Positions 42,213-50,495 of a DNA stretch of 64,000 nt are shown in pieces. A program made the translations under genes and the position numbers. The stretch spans positions 39,948 through 103,947 of the forward strand of contig CAJULW010000016.1 in NCBI GenBank assembly GCA_910587515.1, given 5' to 3'. Position 1 is the first letter of the stretch, and each line of letters begins with the position of its first letter. The notes under the pieces were generated by a model, which saw only the letters and a list, made by a program, of their open reading frames with translations, had not been told where the DNA came from and made no database searches. Source of the stretch: an uncultured Duncaniella sp. (GTDB taxonomy: Bacteria; Bacteroidota; Bacteroidia; Bacteroidales; Muribaculaceae).

Positions 42213-44045
42213 CTATTTCATGGACTGCATCTCGACGAGACGTGTATAAAAACCATCAACGGCCAAAAGCTCATCATGGGTTCCGCGCTCAACAATACGC
42301 CCCTCGTGCAGGACACATATCATGTCAGCGTTCTTTATGGTCGAAAGCCGGTGGGCTATCACAAGCGTCGTACGATCCTTCATTAAACGTTCAAGCGCCT
42401 GCTGCACGGATTTCTCGCTCTCGCTGTCAAGAGCGGATGTCGCTTCGTCAAGAATAAGTATGGGAGGGTTTTTGAGAATGGCCCTGGCTATCGACAAACG
42501 TTGACGCTGCCCACCGGACAGACGGCAGCCGCGGTCACCGATATTTGTCTCATAGCCATGCTCTGTAGAGATGATAAACTCATGAGCGTTAGCTATCTTG
42601 GCCGCCTCTATCACCTGATCCATGGTAGCGTCCTTGACACCAAAGGCTATATTGTTGAAAATCGTATCGTTGAAAAGTATCGCCTCTTGATTGACGTTGC
42701 CCATATATCCACGCAATTCGTGCACACGCATATCCCTGACATCACAGTCGTCTATGCTTATCCCACCTTTGTCTACATCATAGAAACGCGGAAGCAGATC
42801 GGCCAGAGTGGACTTTCCACTACCGCTCTGCCCGACGAGCGCGACAGTGCTGCCCGCGGGTATGTCAAGATCGATATCTCTGACGACCGGCACATCGGAG
42901 TCATAACCAAAGGTTACGTTCTTGTATCTGATGTGCCCGCGCAGAGTTTCGATAGAAACAGGTTTCTCAGGGTCGGCTATAGGGTTTGTGGCGGCAAGGA
43001 TCGCATCGACGCGTTCCATTGCCGCAAGTCCTTTCTGAATGCTGTAAACGGCTTTGGACAGATCCTTGGCCGGATTGATGATACTATAGAATATCACCAT
43101 ATAATATATGAACGAGGCTGCGTTCATATTCGATGACCCGGAAAGAATTATCGTGCCTCCGAAACAAAGCACTATAGCCACTGTCAACGTACCGAGAAGT
43201 TCGCTCATCGGATGGGCGAGCGACTGGCGGCGCTGCACCGAGGTAGTGATATTAAAAAAACGCTGGTTGCCGTTGCGGAAACGCTGTTCGACTTTCGCCT
43301 CGGCATTGAATGCCTTTATGACGCGCAGACCTCCGAGAGTCTCTTCGATATAGCTCATCAGCGTTCCCCATTGCTGCTGCCCCTGCAATGATTTACGTTT
43401 AAGTCTTTTGCCCACCTTTCCCATGACCGCACCGGCTATAGGCAGAAGCACAAGAACAAAAATCGTCAACTGCCAGGAGATCACAAGCATCATGGAGAGG
43501 CACACTATGATCATCACCGGATTTTTGAATAGCATGTCAAGCGAAGACATGATAGAATTTTCGATCTCAGCGACGTCTCCGGTCATACGGGCCATAACAT
43601 CTCCCTTACGCTCGGAAGTGAAATATGATATAGGCAGCGAAACAATCTTGTCATAAACGAAATTGCGTATGTCGCGAACAATCCCGGCTCGCATCGGGAT
43701 CACGAAATAAGAGCTCGCATACGTCGCACCGGTCTTGAGAGCCGTCATCACAACAAGAAGTCCCGACAGCGCGACAAGCGCGCCTACAGCCCCCCACTTG
43801 AAGATACATTCCTGGGTGGCCCAATAAAAATTGTTTATCAATACATCCTTAATGGATGCGGAGTCCATCGGCATGAACTGATAGGTCGCTTCCTTGACTT
43901 TGAAAAGCATCTCGAGAATCGGTATGATCAAAGCAAAAGAGAACAGAGTCAGGAAAGCGGCAAGAAAATTGAAGAAGATATTAAGTAAAAGATACTTCTT
44001 GTATGGAGGGACGAAGCGCAAGAGGAGTCGCCAAAAGTCTTTCAT
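42213..44045 (-). CDS. MsbA-like ABC exporter (fused membrane and ATPase domains)
   Basis: 610 residues. Six membrane helices in residues 1-330 and one nucleotide-binding domain after about 370: Walker A VGQSGSGKSTLAD, signature LSGGQRQRLS, Walker B ILILDEATSALD and the switch HRLSTIKNAD. It acts as a homodimer. The overall type is that of lipid A flippase MsbA and related lipid or drug exporters. Its place downstream of lptE and secG on the same strand suggests an envelope role, but the substrate is inferred only. Confidence 0.88.
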   Translation of the reverse strand: MKDFWRLLLRFVPPYKKYLLLNIFFNFLAAFLTLFSFALIIPILEMLFKVKEATYQFMPMDSASIKDVLINNFYWATQECIFKWGAVGALVALSGLLVVMTALKTGATYASSYFVIPMRAGIVRDIRNFVYDKIVSLPISYFTSERKGDVMARMTGDVAEIENSIMSSLDMLFKNPVMIIVCLSMMLVISWQLTIFVLVLLPIAGAVMGKVGKRLKRKSLQGQQQWGTLMSYIEETLGGLRVIKAFNAEAKVEQRFRNGNQRFFNITTSVQRRQSLAHPMSELLGTLTVAIVLCFGGTIILSGSSNMNAASFIYYMVIFYSIINPAKDLSKAVYSIQKGLAAMERVDAILAATNPIADPEKPVSIETLRGHIRYKNVTFGYDSDVPVVRDIDLDIPAGSTVALVGQSGSGKSTLADLLPRFYDVDKGGISIDDCDVRDMRVHELRGYMGNVNQEAILFNDTIFNNIAFGVKDATMDQVIEAAKIANAHEFIISTEHGYETNIGDRGCRLSGGQRQRLSIARAILKNPPILILDEATSALDSESEKSVQQALERLMKDRTTLVIAHRLSTIKNADMICVLHEGRIVERGTHDELLAVDGFYTRLVEMQSMK

Positions 44046-44141
44046 ATCAAAAGCGGATTCTACGAATCAAGCCTGCACCGACGCGTGAATTTCGGAATTC
44101 ATGTGTCAGGGCAGGCTGTAAGAGGATATCAATTAATAAAA

Positions 44142-44510
44142 CTATTCAGCAGGGGTCTCAACAGCTGGAGCCGGAACCGCAGGTGCAGCCGGAGCCGGAG
44201 TTGCTTCAGGTGCCGCGGTGTTGAAATCACCGGGGACCACCTGTTCGGCAGGAGTGGCGTTTACCCTCGAAGAATTCGCGTTGATTGCCTTGGGCATTGA
44301 GAATGTGGCGAGAATAGAGAGAAGGCAGATTGCACCGGCAAGCCCCCATGTCAGTTTTTCAATAAAACTGTTTGTGCGTCGCACTCCCATAATCTGGTTG
44401 GAACCGGCAAACGACGACGAGAGGCCTCCGCCTTTAGACTTCTGAACAAGCACCACGCAGATGAGAAGAACCGCACAGATGAGAGTCAGGACGATCAATA
44501 CGATATACAT
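44142..44510 (-). CDS. secG: Protein translocase subunit SecG
   Basis: 122 residues. Two membrane helices (about 2-22 and 52-75), with the family motif LVQKSKGGGLSSSFAGSNQIMG between them. SecG assists SecYEG in protein export. The C-terminal 40 residues are a Pro/Ala-rich tail (ATPAPAAPAVPAPA), typical of Bacteroidota SecG. It starts 15 bases after the unknown 258-residue gene and belongs to the lptE - unknown - secG run. Confidence 0.93.
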   Translation of the reverse strand: MYIVLIVLTLICAVLLICVVLVQKSKGGGLSSSFAGSNQIMGVRRTNSFIEKLTWGLAGAICLLSILATFSMPKAINANSSRVNATPAEQVVPGDFNTAAPEATPAPAAPAVPAPAVETPAE

Positions 44511-44525
44511 AGTTATTGAATTGGT

Positions 44526-45302
44526 TTATTTTTGTTGTTCAAAGCTTGAATTGAGCATCAATTTTTGCAGAAAACGCAATTGGTCTGCAAAGTAAACACT
44601 TTTTTTTGGATTATTCAAACTCAAATTGCGAATTATTTCAAATGCCTTGTCATAACGCCCGCGTCTTATGTAGATTTTCGCAAGGCTTTCGCTCAACGAC
44701 GAATCATCGGACTTATCTGGAACAGAAACAGGATGATCAGCCGGTGATGGAGCTACGACTGGCAACTGTTCGTCTTCCTTTCTTTCCGGAGTTTGCGCGG
44801 CCTGCGGAGATTTATTTTTCAGAATGAAAGCATTGATCAACGCATCCTGAGAATTGTCGGCAGGCTCCGGAACCGGAGGCAGACTATCCTCTTCCTCCCG
44901 TGAAAGTATCACGGAATAATCAGCCGACGGGTTGAATATCAACTTTTCAAGCAATTCATCCTCATCGGGCGAAGAATGTCCGTAGGTTGCCAAAAATGTC
45001 GTTATGGCATCATCGGTCGTCACCGCAGGTTTCTCCTCGGCCGGATAAAAACCGATCCAATCACAACGCGACTGATCAGTCATCATAGCCAGGGCGGAAG
45101 AATCAGGAGCGTTAAGCATGGCTTTCGACATAAGCGCCCTACGAGTCTCGACCGGAAGCGAAGCCCCCTCTCTCTGTATCAGGCTCACCACCGGAAGTGT
45201 GAAAAAAGGATAAACCGTCAGAAGCCTCTCCACATCGGAAAGACTCACCGGCACAGCAGGGTCGGCCAAAGAACGGAGATAGCGACTCAGTGATTCGTCC
45301 AT
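44526..45302 (-). CDS. Unknown protein between lptE and secG, TPR-like C-terminus
   Basis: 258 residues from the ATG at 45302 (MDESLSRYL); the longer frame runs into lptE. No signal peptide. Residues 1-80 are helical and include YPFFTLPVVSLIQREG. The middle (about 110-195) is acidic and low in complexity. The end (IYIRRGRYDKAFEIIRNLSLNNPKKS) is a good single TPR-like helix pair followed by ADQLRFLQKLM. A protein-binding cytosolic role is likely. I do not recognise a named family. The tight spacing to secG (15 bases) and to lptE (46 bases) suggests cotranscription. Confidence 0.7.
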   Translation of the reverse strand: MDESLSRYLRSLADPAVPVSLSDVERLLTVYPFFTLPVVSLIQREGASLPVETRRALMSKAMLNAPDSSALAMMTDQSRCDWIGFYPAEEKPAVTTDDAITTFLATYGHSSPDEDELLEKLIFNPSADYSVILSREEEDSLPPVPEPADNSQDALINAFILKNKSPQAAQTPERKEDEQLPVVAPSPADHPVSVPDKSDDSSLSESLAKIYIRRGRYDKAFEIIRNLSLNNPKKSVYFADQLRFLQKLMLNSSFEQQK

Positions 45303-45348
45303 TTGCAATCGTCTTATAGCAACAAGGAAAAGACAGCCAAAACGGTGT

Positions 45349-45879
45349 CTACCAATCGCCCAAAGTGGCATTGAAAATCAATTCGACAAGTTCACGAGCT
45401 ATTTCAGAGCACAACTGATCCTGCACGTCGGTAAGCATCTCCGAACTGTCAAAGTCACGATAGGCGCTGAATGTCTGGTCTATATCCTTGCCCTCGTTGC
45501 GATTATCGACATAGCGCACCCTTACCTGGATTGTCAGTCTCGTACGGGACGCATAAGCATTCTCGGTGACAGCCTGAGGCGAAAGGCTATAGCCCGTTAT
45601 CTCGCCTTCGAGCTGGAGATCGGCATTGGGTGAGTCAATCGTACGCAAACGGGTATTCCTTGTGACATAATCCAGCAGTTCGTTTTCAAACACCTGCTGC
45701 AGAGGCGGATAGACAAGAGCGGCACGTATCGGGAAATTTGACACGTAAATAGTTTTATAGACATTGTAGTCAATGGCCGCTCCGTTGAGCTTATAGCTTA
45801 TCCGACAACCGGAAAGCACACAAGCCACCAACAGGATCACCGCGAAACGCGTAATATGTGTGATACGAAATGATTTCAT
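45349..45879 (-). CDS. lptE: LptE-family LPS-assembly lipoprotein
   Basis: 176 residues with a lipobox ending LSGC at about residue 25, then RISYKLNGAAIDY, the typical opening of Bacteroidota LptE. The rest is a small alpha/beta fold (TIYVSNFP, FENELLDYVTRNT, ADLQLEGEITGYSLSP, LTIQVRVRYVD). It plugs the outer-membrane LPS transporter LptD. First gene of the minus-strand run to secG; divergent from the DUF4199 gene with well-formed promoters for both. Confidence 0.85.
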   Translation of the reverse strand: MKSFRITHITRFAVILLVACVLSGCRISYKLNGAAIDYNVYKTIYVSNFPIRAALVYPPLQQVFENELLDYVTRNTRLRTIDSPNADLQLEGEITGYSLSPQAVTENAYASRTRLTIQVRVRYVDNRNEGKDIDQTFSAYRDFDSSEMLTDVQDQLCSEIARELVELIFNATLGDW

Positions 45880-45886
45880 GAACGCA

Positions 45887-45894
45887 CAAAGTTA
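45887..45894 (-). promoter_or_regulatory. Promoter of lptE (TTTG-type -33, TAACTTTG)
   Basis: Minus-strand TAACTTTG with TTTG at 45915-45918, spacer 20. It lies only 8 bases before the ATG at 45879, so the leader would be very short. Confidence 0.7.
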
Positions 45895-45925
45895 CAACTT
45901 TCTTGAAAAAATGCCAAAAAATACC

Positions 45926-45933
45926 TAACTTTG
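45926..45933 (+). promoter_or_regulatory. Promoter of the DUF4199-to-phoH run (-7 box TAACTTTG)
   Basis: TAACTTTG with CTTG at 45902-45905, spacer 20, back to back with the lptE promoter. The leader is about 30 bases. Confidence 0.7.
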
Positions 45934-45967
45934 CGAGTCGTGAATCTCTCCCATACACAGACAGTAT

Positions 45968-46504
45968 ATGATAACTTCACCATACCGTCGCGGCGCCGAC
46001 GACGGCTTTATTTTCGGGCTATATCTCACGCTGATGTTTTTCGGCTCGATTTTTTCACCGCGGCTTCCGTTGCTCGGATTTTTATCGTTCGCGTTGATGG
46101 CGGGAGTTCCGGCAGTGATTTTCCTGTTCATGCGCCGATATGACAGAGCCATGCAAGGATGCGCTACTTTCCCGATGTTGTGGATGCAGGGCGTGGTGAT
46201 ATTCACCTGCGGCATTCTGATTTCTGGCGCACTGCTTGTCGTCTATATGAAATGGATAGAACCCGACTTCATTGTCCGGCAGCTTGAAGGCATCGTCGAG
46301 ATGGGCATACAGGCACCGGACACAGCCCTCGCGGAGGCAGGCGACATCGCATCTCAAATGATAAAGGCACGTTTCATCCCCACTCCGATTGCAGTGGTGA
46401 CAGAGTTTATAATGGGGGCGATCGTAAGCGGATCGCTGCTTTCGATCTTGCTTGGAGGCTATTTCGCAATCAGAAACAAGTCTCGACGCAAGCACGACGC
46501 CTGA
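45968..46504 (+). CDS. DUF4199-type membrane protein
   Basis: 178 residues with four hydrophobic helices (about 13-33, 37-55, 70-92 and 140-163) and the loop containing MKARFIPTPIAVVTEF typical of DUF4199 proteins. Function unknown. It starts a co-directional series with a GT2 glycosyltransferase 47 bases downstream; in Bacteroidota such small membrane proteins are often found beside this glycosyltransferase, which suggests a link to lipid-linked sugars (inference). Confidence 0.8.
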   Translation: MITSPYRRGADDGFIFGLYLTLMFFGSIFSPRLPLLGFLSFALMAGVPAVIFLFMRRYDRAMQGCATFPMLWMQGVVIFTCGILISGALLVVYMKWIEPDFIVRQLEGIVEMGIQAPDTALAEAGDIASQMIKARFIPTPIAVVTEFIMGAIVSGSLLSILLGGYFAIRNKSRRKHDA

Positions 46505-46551
46505 AACCGCCCAAGCAAAACCGCAACAATCCACAAAAAACAATAGACATT

Positions 46552-47526
46552 ATGGACATATCAGTCGTCATACCCCTATTCAACGAGTCCGAATCGCTGC
46601 CTGAACTGGCGTCCTGGATAGAGCGCGTTATGGCCGACCACGACTTTAGCTACGAGGTGATTTTCGTCGATGACGGAAGCACCGACGGCTCATGGGACGT
46701 AATCACGGACCTCAGCAAAGGCAATCCATGCATACGCGGCATTTCTTTCAGGCGCAACTATGGAAAATCGCCCGCGCTTAACACCGGTTTCAAAGCCGCA
46801 CAAGGCGACGTTGTCATAACGATGGACGCCGATCTTCAGGACTCACCTGACGAGATACCGGATCTGTACCGCATGGTGATGCGCGACGGCTATGACCTTG
46901 TGTCCGGATGGAAACGCAAACGCTATGATCCGCTGTCGAAAACCATCCCGACGAAACTGTTCAACGCCACAGCACGCAAGGTGAGCGGGATCAAGAATCT
47001 GCACGATTTCAACTGTGGATTAAAAGCCTACAGACTCGAAGTGGTGAAACACATCGAAGTTTACGGAGACATGCACCGCTACATCCCGTATCTCGCAAAA
47101 ATCGCAGGCTACACACGCATAGGCGAAAAAGAGGTACGACACCAAGCCCGTAAATACGGGAAAACCAAATTCGGTCTCGACCGTTTCATCAACGGCTATC
47201 TCGACCTTGCCACCCTATGGTTCACCGGCAAATTCGGAGCAAAGCCCATGCACTTTTTCGGGCTGCTCGGATCACTCATGTTCATAATCGGATTCGTGGC
47301 CGTCACGATAGTCGGATTCAGGAAACTCTATGACATGTACCATGGCAATCCATACATACTCGTGACAGATTCACCATATTTCTACCTATCTCTAACGATG
47401 ATGGTCCTTGGAACCATGCTATTTCTGACAGGGTTCATCGGAGAGCTCATTGTCCGGAACGCACCGGAACGCAATCACTACGAGATCAAAGGAAATATAG
47501 GGAACAACGATCAGCCACAAGCCTAA
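46552..47526 (+). CDS. Membrane-bound family 2 glycosyltransferase (DPM1/ArnC/GtrB-like)
   Basis: 324 residues. The GT-A domain opens with SVVIPLFNESESLPEL; nucleotide and metal are held by VFVDDGSTDGS-like (IFVDDGSTDGS) and TMDADLQDSPDEI. After residue 235 come two membrane helices (about 235-258 and 278-300). This is the layout of polyprenyl-phosphate glycosyltransferases, which pass a sugar from a nucleotide donor to undecaprenyl phosphate. The sugar cannot be deduced. It sits second in the run 45968-50495. Confidence 0.88.
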   Translation: MDISVVIPLFNESESLPELASWIERVMADHDFSYEVIFVDDGSTDGSWDVITDLSKGNPCIRGISFRRNYGKSPALNTGFKAAQGDVVITMDADLQDSPDEIPDLYRMVMRDGYDLVSGWKRKRYDPLSKTIPTKLFNATARKVSGIKNLHDFNCGLKAYRLEVVKHIEVYGDMHRYIPYLAKIAGYTRIGEKEVRHQARKYGKTKFGLDRFINGYLDLATLWFTGKFGAKPMHFFGLLGSLMFIIGFVAVTIVGFRKLYDMYHGNPYILVTDSPYFYLSLTMMVLGTMLFLTGFIGELIVRNAPERNHYEIKGNIGNNDQPQA

Positions 47527-47547
47527 CAATCTCATCCAACCACAAAT

Positions 47548-48084
47548 ATGCAAGCAAACGCCTACCCACAACTATACAATCTCGCGCGGGAACGCTACTC
47601 CTGCCGAAACTATTCGGACCGCAAAGTAGACCGCGACACCATACTCGCAGTCCTCGATATCGCGCGTCTGGCTCCTTCAGCCTGCAATCGTCAGCCATGG
47701 AAATTTCTCGTAGCCGACAGCCAGGAGCAACGCGAAGCCGTTTTATACAGCTATGAAAGGGAATGGATACGCACCGCACCCGAATTCATCATTGCATGCG
47801 GTATCCATGACGAGGCATGGCATCGCGGATGTGACGGCAAAGATCATACTGATGTCGACCTCTCCATAGCCATCGAGCACCTCTGCCTGAGCGCTACAAG
47901 TCTTGAACTCGGCACATGTTGGGTGTGCAACTTCGACCCGAAGCCCATACGAGAAGCGTTCGGGCTCCCGGACAATGTCGAACCTATAGCCATCATACCC
48001 ATAGGATATCCGGCCGAAGGGCAATCAACTCCTATAAAAAAACGCAAAGCGCTCGACGAAATAGTCAAATGGGGGAAATTTTAG
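47548..48084 (+). CDS. Nitroreductase-family flavoprotein
   Basis: 178 residues, FMN-dependent oxidoreductase of the short nitroreductase type. The FMN phosphate-binding opening is RERYSCRNYSDRKV, followed by LAPSACNRQPWKFLVAD, and the C-terminal motif is IIPIGYPAEG. The native substrate is unknown. Gaps of 21 and 11 bases to its neighbours indicate one transcript. Confidence 0.88.
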   Translation: MQANAYPQLYNLARERYSCRNYSDRKVDRDTILAVLDIARLAPSACNRQPWKFLVADSQEQREAVLYSYEREWIRTAPEFIIACGIHDEAWHRGCDGKDHTDVDLSIAIEHLCLSATSLELGTCWVCNFDPKPIREAFGLPDNVEPIAIIPIGYPAEGQSTPIKKRKALDEIVKWGKF

Positions 48085-48095
48085 AGGGTGTCTCA

Positions 48096-48641
48096 ATGAA
48101 AGGTATTTTCCGATTCGTCATACCGTCTATTTACGCGGTGTCCGTCCTAAGTTCGTGTAACAACGTAGGGTGTACGGACAACCAGAACTCACTACCGCTG
48201 GCCGGGTTCTATTCAATGGCGACAAAAGAAGCCATACTTCCCGACTCACTCGCCATCGGAGGCGTAGACGCCCCATCCGATTCCCTCTTGCTCGACCCCG
48301 ATTCTCGTGTCCAGCAACTCTATCTGCCATTCCGCTCCACAACCCCGACAACCAAATTCTATATCCGGTATCGCCAAAAGGCCCTTGACTATCCATGGCT
48401 GATCGACACGATAACATTCGACTATGAAGCCATCCCCTATTTTGCATCGGAAGACTGCGGAGCCATGTATCATTACCGAATAACCGACTACAACTACACC
48501 AAACACATCATCGACTCCGTAGGTCTAACCGACCGGCTAATAACCAACATAGACCGTGAAACGATAAAAATATTCTTCCGCACAGACGAGACTGAAGACA
48601 CAGATGAAAATGAAAACGAACAACCGCAGGAGATTCGATAA
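48096..48641 (+). CDS. DUF6452-like lipoprotein
   Basis: 181 residues. The start at 48096 gives a lipoprotein signal (MKGIFRFVIPSIYAVSVLSSC). After it come CTDNQNSLPLAGFY, a strand-rich domain with VQQLYLPFRSTTPTTKFYIRY, and ASEDCGAMYHYRITDYNYT. This matches DUF6452 proteins of Bacteroidales, of unknown function. It is followed within one or two bases, or with overlap, by the DUF6048 gene, and the two are commonly adjacent. Confidence 0.75.
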   Translation: MKGIFRFVIPSIYAVSVLSSCNNVGCTDNQNSLPLAGFYSMATKEAILPDSLAIGGVDAPSDSLLLDPDSRVQQLYLPFRSTTPTTKFYIRYRQKALDYPWLIDTITFDYEAIPYFASEDCGAMYHYRITDYNYTKHIIDSVGLTDRLITNIDRETIKIFFRTDETEDTDENENEQPQEIR

Positions 48642-48642
48642 A

Positions 48643-49509
48643 ATGCCGCGCATTATCATATTAGCGTTCATCACTGTTTTCGCGTTACAAACGTCTGCCC
48701 AAAGACGCGTCACACCAGTCAAACCTCTCGCCCCCGGAACAACACCGAAAGTCGAAAGAGAAAAAAAGGTGGACCGCAGCAAACTCGTGGAGATGGAAGA
48801 TGTAAACGGCAACGTCATTCTCGTCGACACCGTAACCGGTACGGAATTCAAGGACACCACAATGCTTGCCGCCCCACCTAAAATGGAATACCCCCTGCTA
48901 CACGAAGTCATAGCGGGAGTCAATTTATGGAGTCCGATAATGCGCGCGTTCGGACAGCACTACGGCCTCGGAGACGTGTGGGGCGAAGTCAGTCTCCATA
49001 ACCGGTATTTCCCATACTTCGCGTTCGGTCTTGACAACTGCGACGACACTCCCGACAATTCCAACTTCACCTTCAGGACTCCGGTGTCGCCATATTTCAA
49101 GCTCGGAGCGTCATACAACTTTTTCTATAACTCCAATCCCGACTACAAACTGCAGATGGGGCTCCGATATGGCTTCACCTCTTACAAATGGAATGTCGAA
49201 AACGCAACCGTCGACGAGGGATATTGGGATGATCCGTCACATTTTTCGATCCTCAACCAAAAGTCGACCGCCGGCTATCTCGAAGTCACATTCGGACTCA
49301 AGGTCAAGATATTCAAGAGCTGGTCCCTCGGATGGCACATAATATATCACTCCATGCTCCACGAGACAAAAAATCCGAACGGAAAACCTATGTTTATCCC
49401 GGGATACGGGAAACGCGGTTCAGCTGTCACCGGTAACTTTTCACTGATGTACACGATCCCGATAAACAAAAAGAAAAGCGTGGAAGTTATTACTGAAAAC
49501 AATGAGTGA
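48643..49509 (+). CDS. DUF6048-like outer-membrane beta-barrel protein
   Basis: 288 residues from the ATG at 48643 (MPRIIILAFITVFALQTSAQ, a signal peptide). An ATG at 48604 would give a more basic N-terminus and overlap the previous gene by 38 bases; I cannot exclude it. The mature protein has strands such as YFAFGLDNCDDTP, YFKLGASYNFFYN, LQMGLRYGFTSYKW and SWSLGWHIIYHSML, which suggests an eight-stranded barrel. It pairs with the DUF6452 lipoprotein gene; a shared envelope role is inferred. Confidence 0.75.
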   Translation: MPRIIILAFITVFALQTSAQRRVTPVKPLAPGTTPKVEREKKVDRSKLVEMEDVNGNVILVDTVTGTEFKDTTMLAAPPKMEYPLLHEVIAGVNLWSPIMRAFGQHYGLGDVWGEVSLHNRYFPYFAFGLDNCDDTPDNSNFTFRTPVSPYFKLGASYNFFYNSNPDYKLQMGLRYGFTSYKWNVENATVDEGYWDDPSHFSILNQKSTAGYLEVTFGLKVKIFKSWSLGWHIIYHSMLHETKNPNGKPMFIPGYGKRGSAVTGNFSLMYTIPINKKKSVEVITENNE

Positions 49510-49517
49510 GCCACGAT

Positions 49518-50495
49518 ATGATTGAAAGACTCGTAATCATCGACAATGTCGACCCCGTCAGTTTCTACGGAGTAAACAACTGCAATATGCAGCTCATACG
49601 AAACCTGTTTCCGAAACTTCGTATGGCGGCCCGAGGATCCGTCATAAAAGTCATCGGTGACGACAGTGAGACGGCCGAATTCGAAAAAAGGATAAAGGAG
49701 CTGGAAGAATATTGCATAAAATACAATCAATTGACCGAGGAAGTCATACTTGACATAGTCAAAGGAAAATCGCCCGATATCCCTAAACATGATGATGTCA
49801 TAATTTATGGAGTCAACGGCAAGCCTATCAGTGCCAGAAACGCCAATCAGGCTTTACTGATAAAAGCGTTTAACGATAATGACCTGACTTTTGCCCTCGG
49901 CCCCGCAGGAACAGGGAAGACATACGTAGCGATAGCCCTTGCCGTGCGCGCGCTCAAGAATCGGGAAGTACGTAAAATCATCCTGTCGCGTCCGGCTGTA
50001 GAAGCTGGCGAAAAACTCGGCTTCCTTCCCGGTGACATGAAAGATAAAATCGATCCATATCTACAACCGTTATACGACGCCCTTGAAGACATGATCCCGG
50101 CCGTAAAACTCAAAGAATATATGGAATCCAACGTCATACAGATCGCCCCACTCGCTTTCATGCGTGGACGCACGCTTAATGACGCGATAATAGTGCTTGA
50201 CGAAGCCCAAAACACCACCGTCCATCAAATCAAGATGTTCCTTACACGTCTTGGTATGAACGCCAAAATGATCATCACCGGAGACGCCACACAGATAGAT
50301 CTACCTCGCTCGGTAGGCTCAGGCCTAATTCAGGCCTTGAAAGTGCTACGCGACGTACCCGGTATAGGCAAAATAGAGTTCGGCAAAAAAGACATCGTGC
50401 GCCACTCGCTTGTACAGCGCATCGTCGAGGCTTACGAGCATTACGACAAAACCCACAAAGAAAACCAACTGGAAAATAACTCCGATAAAAGTTAG
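49518..50495 (+). CDS. phoH: PhoH-like ATPase
   Basis: 325 residues from the ATG at 49518. The P-loop is LGPAGTGKTYVAIALAV, Walker B is IIVLDEAQNTT, and the GDATQIDLPRS motif identifies the PhoH family, RNA-linked ATPases often acting near ribosome or RNA-decay factors (YbeZ-like). The 100-residue N-terminal part is the usual KH-like region. It is the last gene of the plus-strand run and overlaps the convergent MFS gene by 4 bases. Confidence 0.92.
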   Translation: MIERLVIIDNVDPVSFYGVNNCNMQLIRNLFPKLRMAARGSVIKVIGDDSETAEFEKRIKELEEYCIKYNQLTEEVILDIVKGKSPDIPKHDDVIIYGVNGKPISARNANQALLIKAFNDNDLTFALGPAGTGKTYVAIALAVRALKNREVRKIILSRPAVEAGEKLGFLPGDMKDKIDPYLQPLYDALEDMIPAVKLKEYMESNVIQIAPLAFMRGRTLNDAIIVLDEAQNTTVHQIKMFLTRLGMNAKMIITGDATQIDLPRSVGSGLIQALKVLRDVPGIGKIEFGKKDIVRHSLVQRIVEAYEHYDKTHKENQLENNSDKS

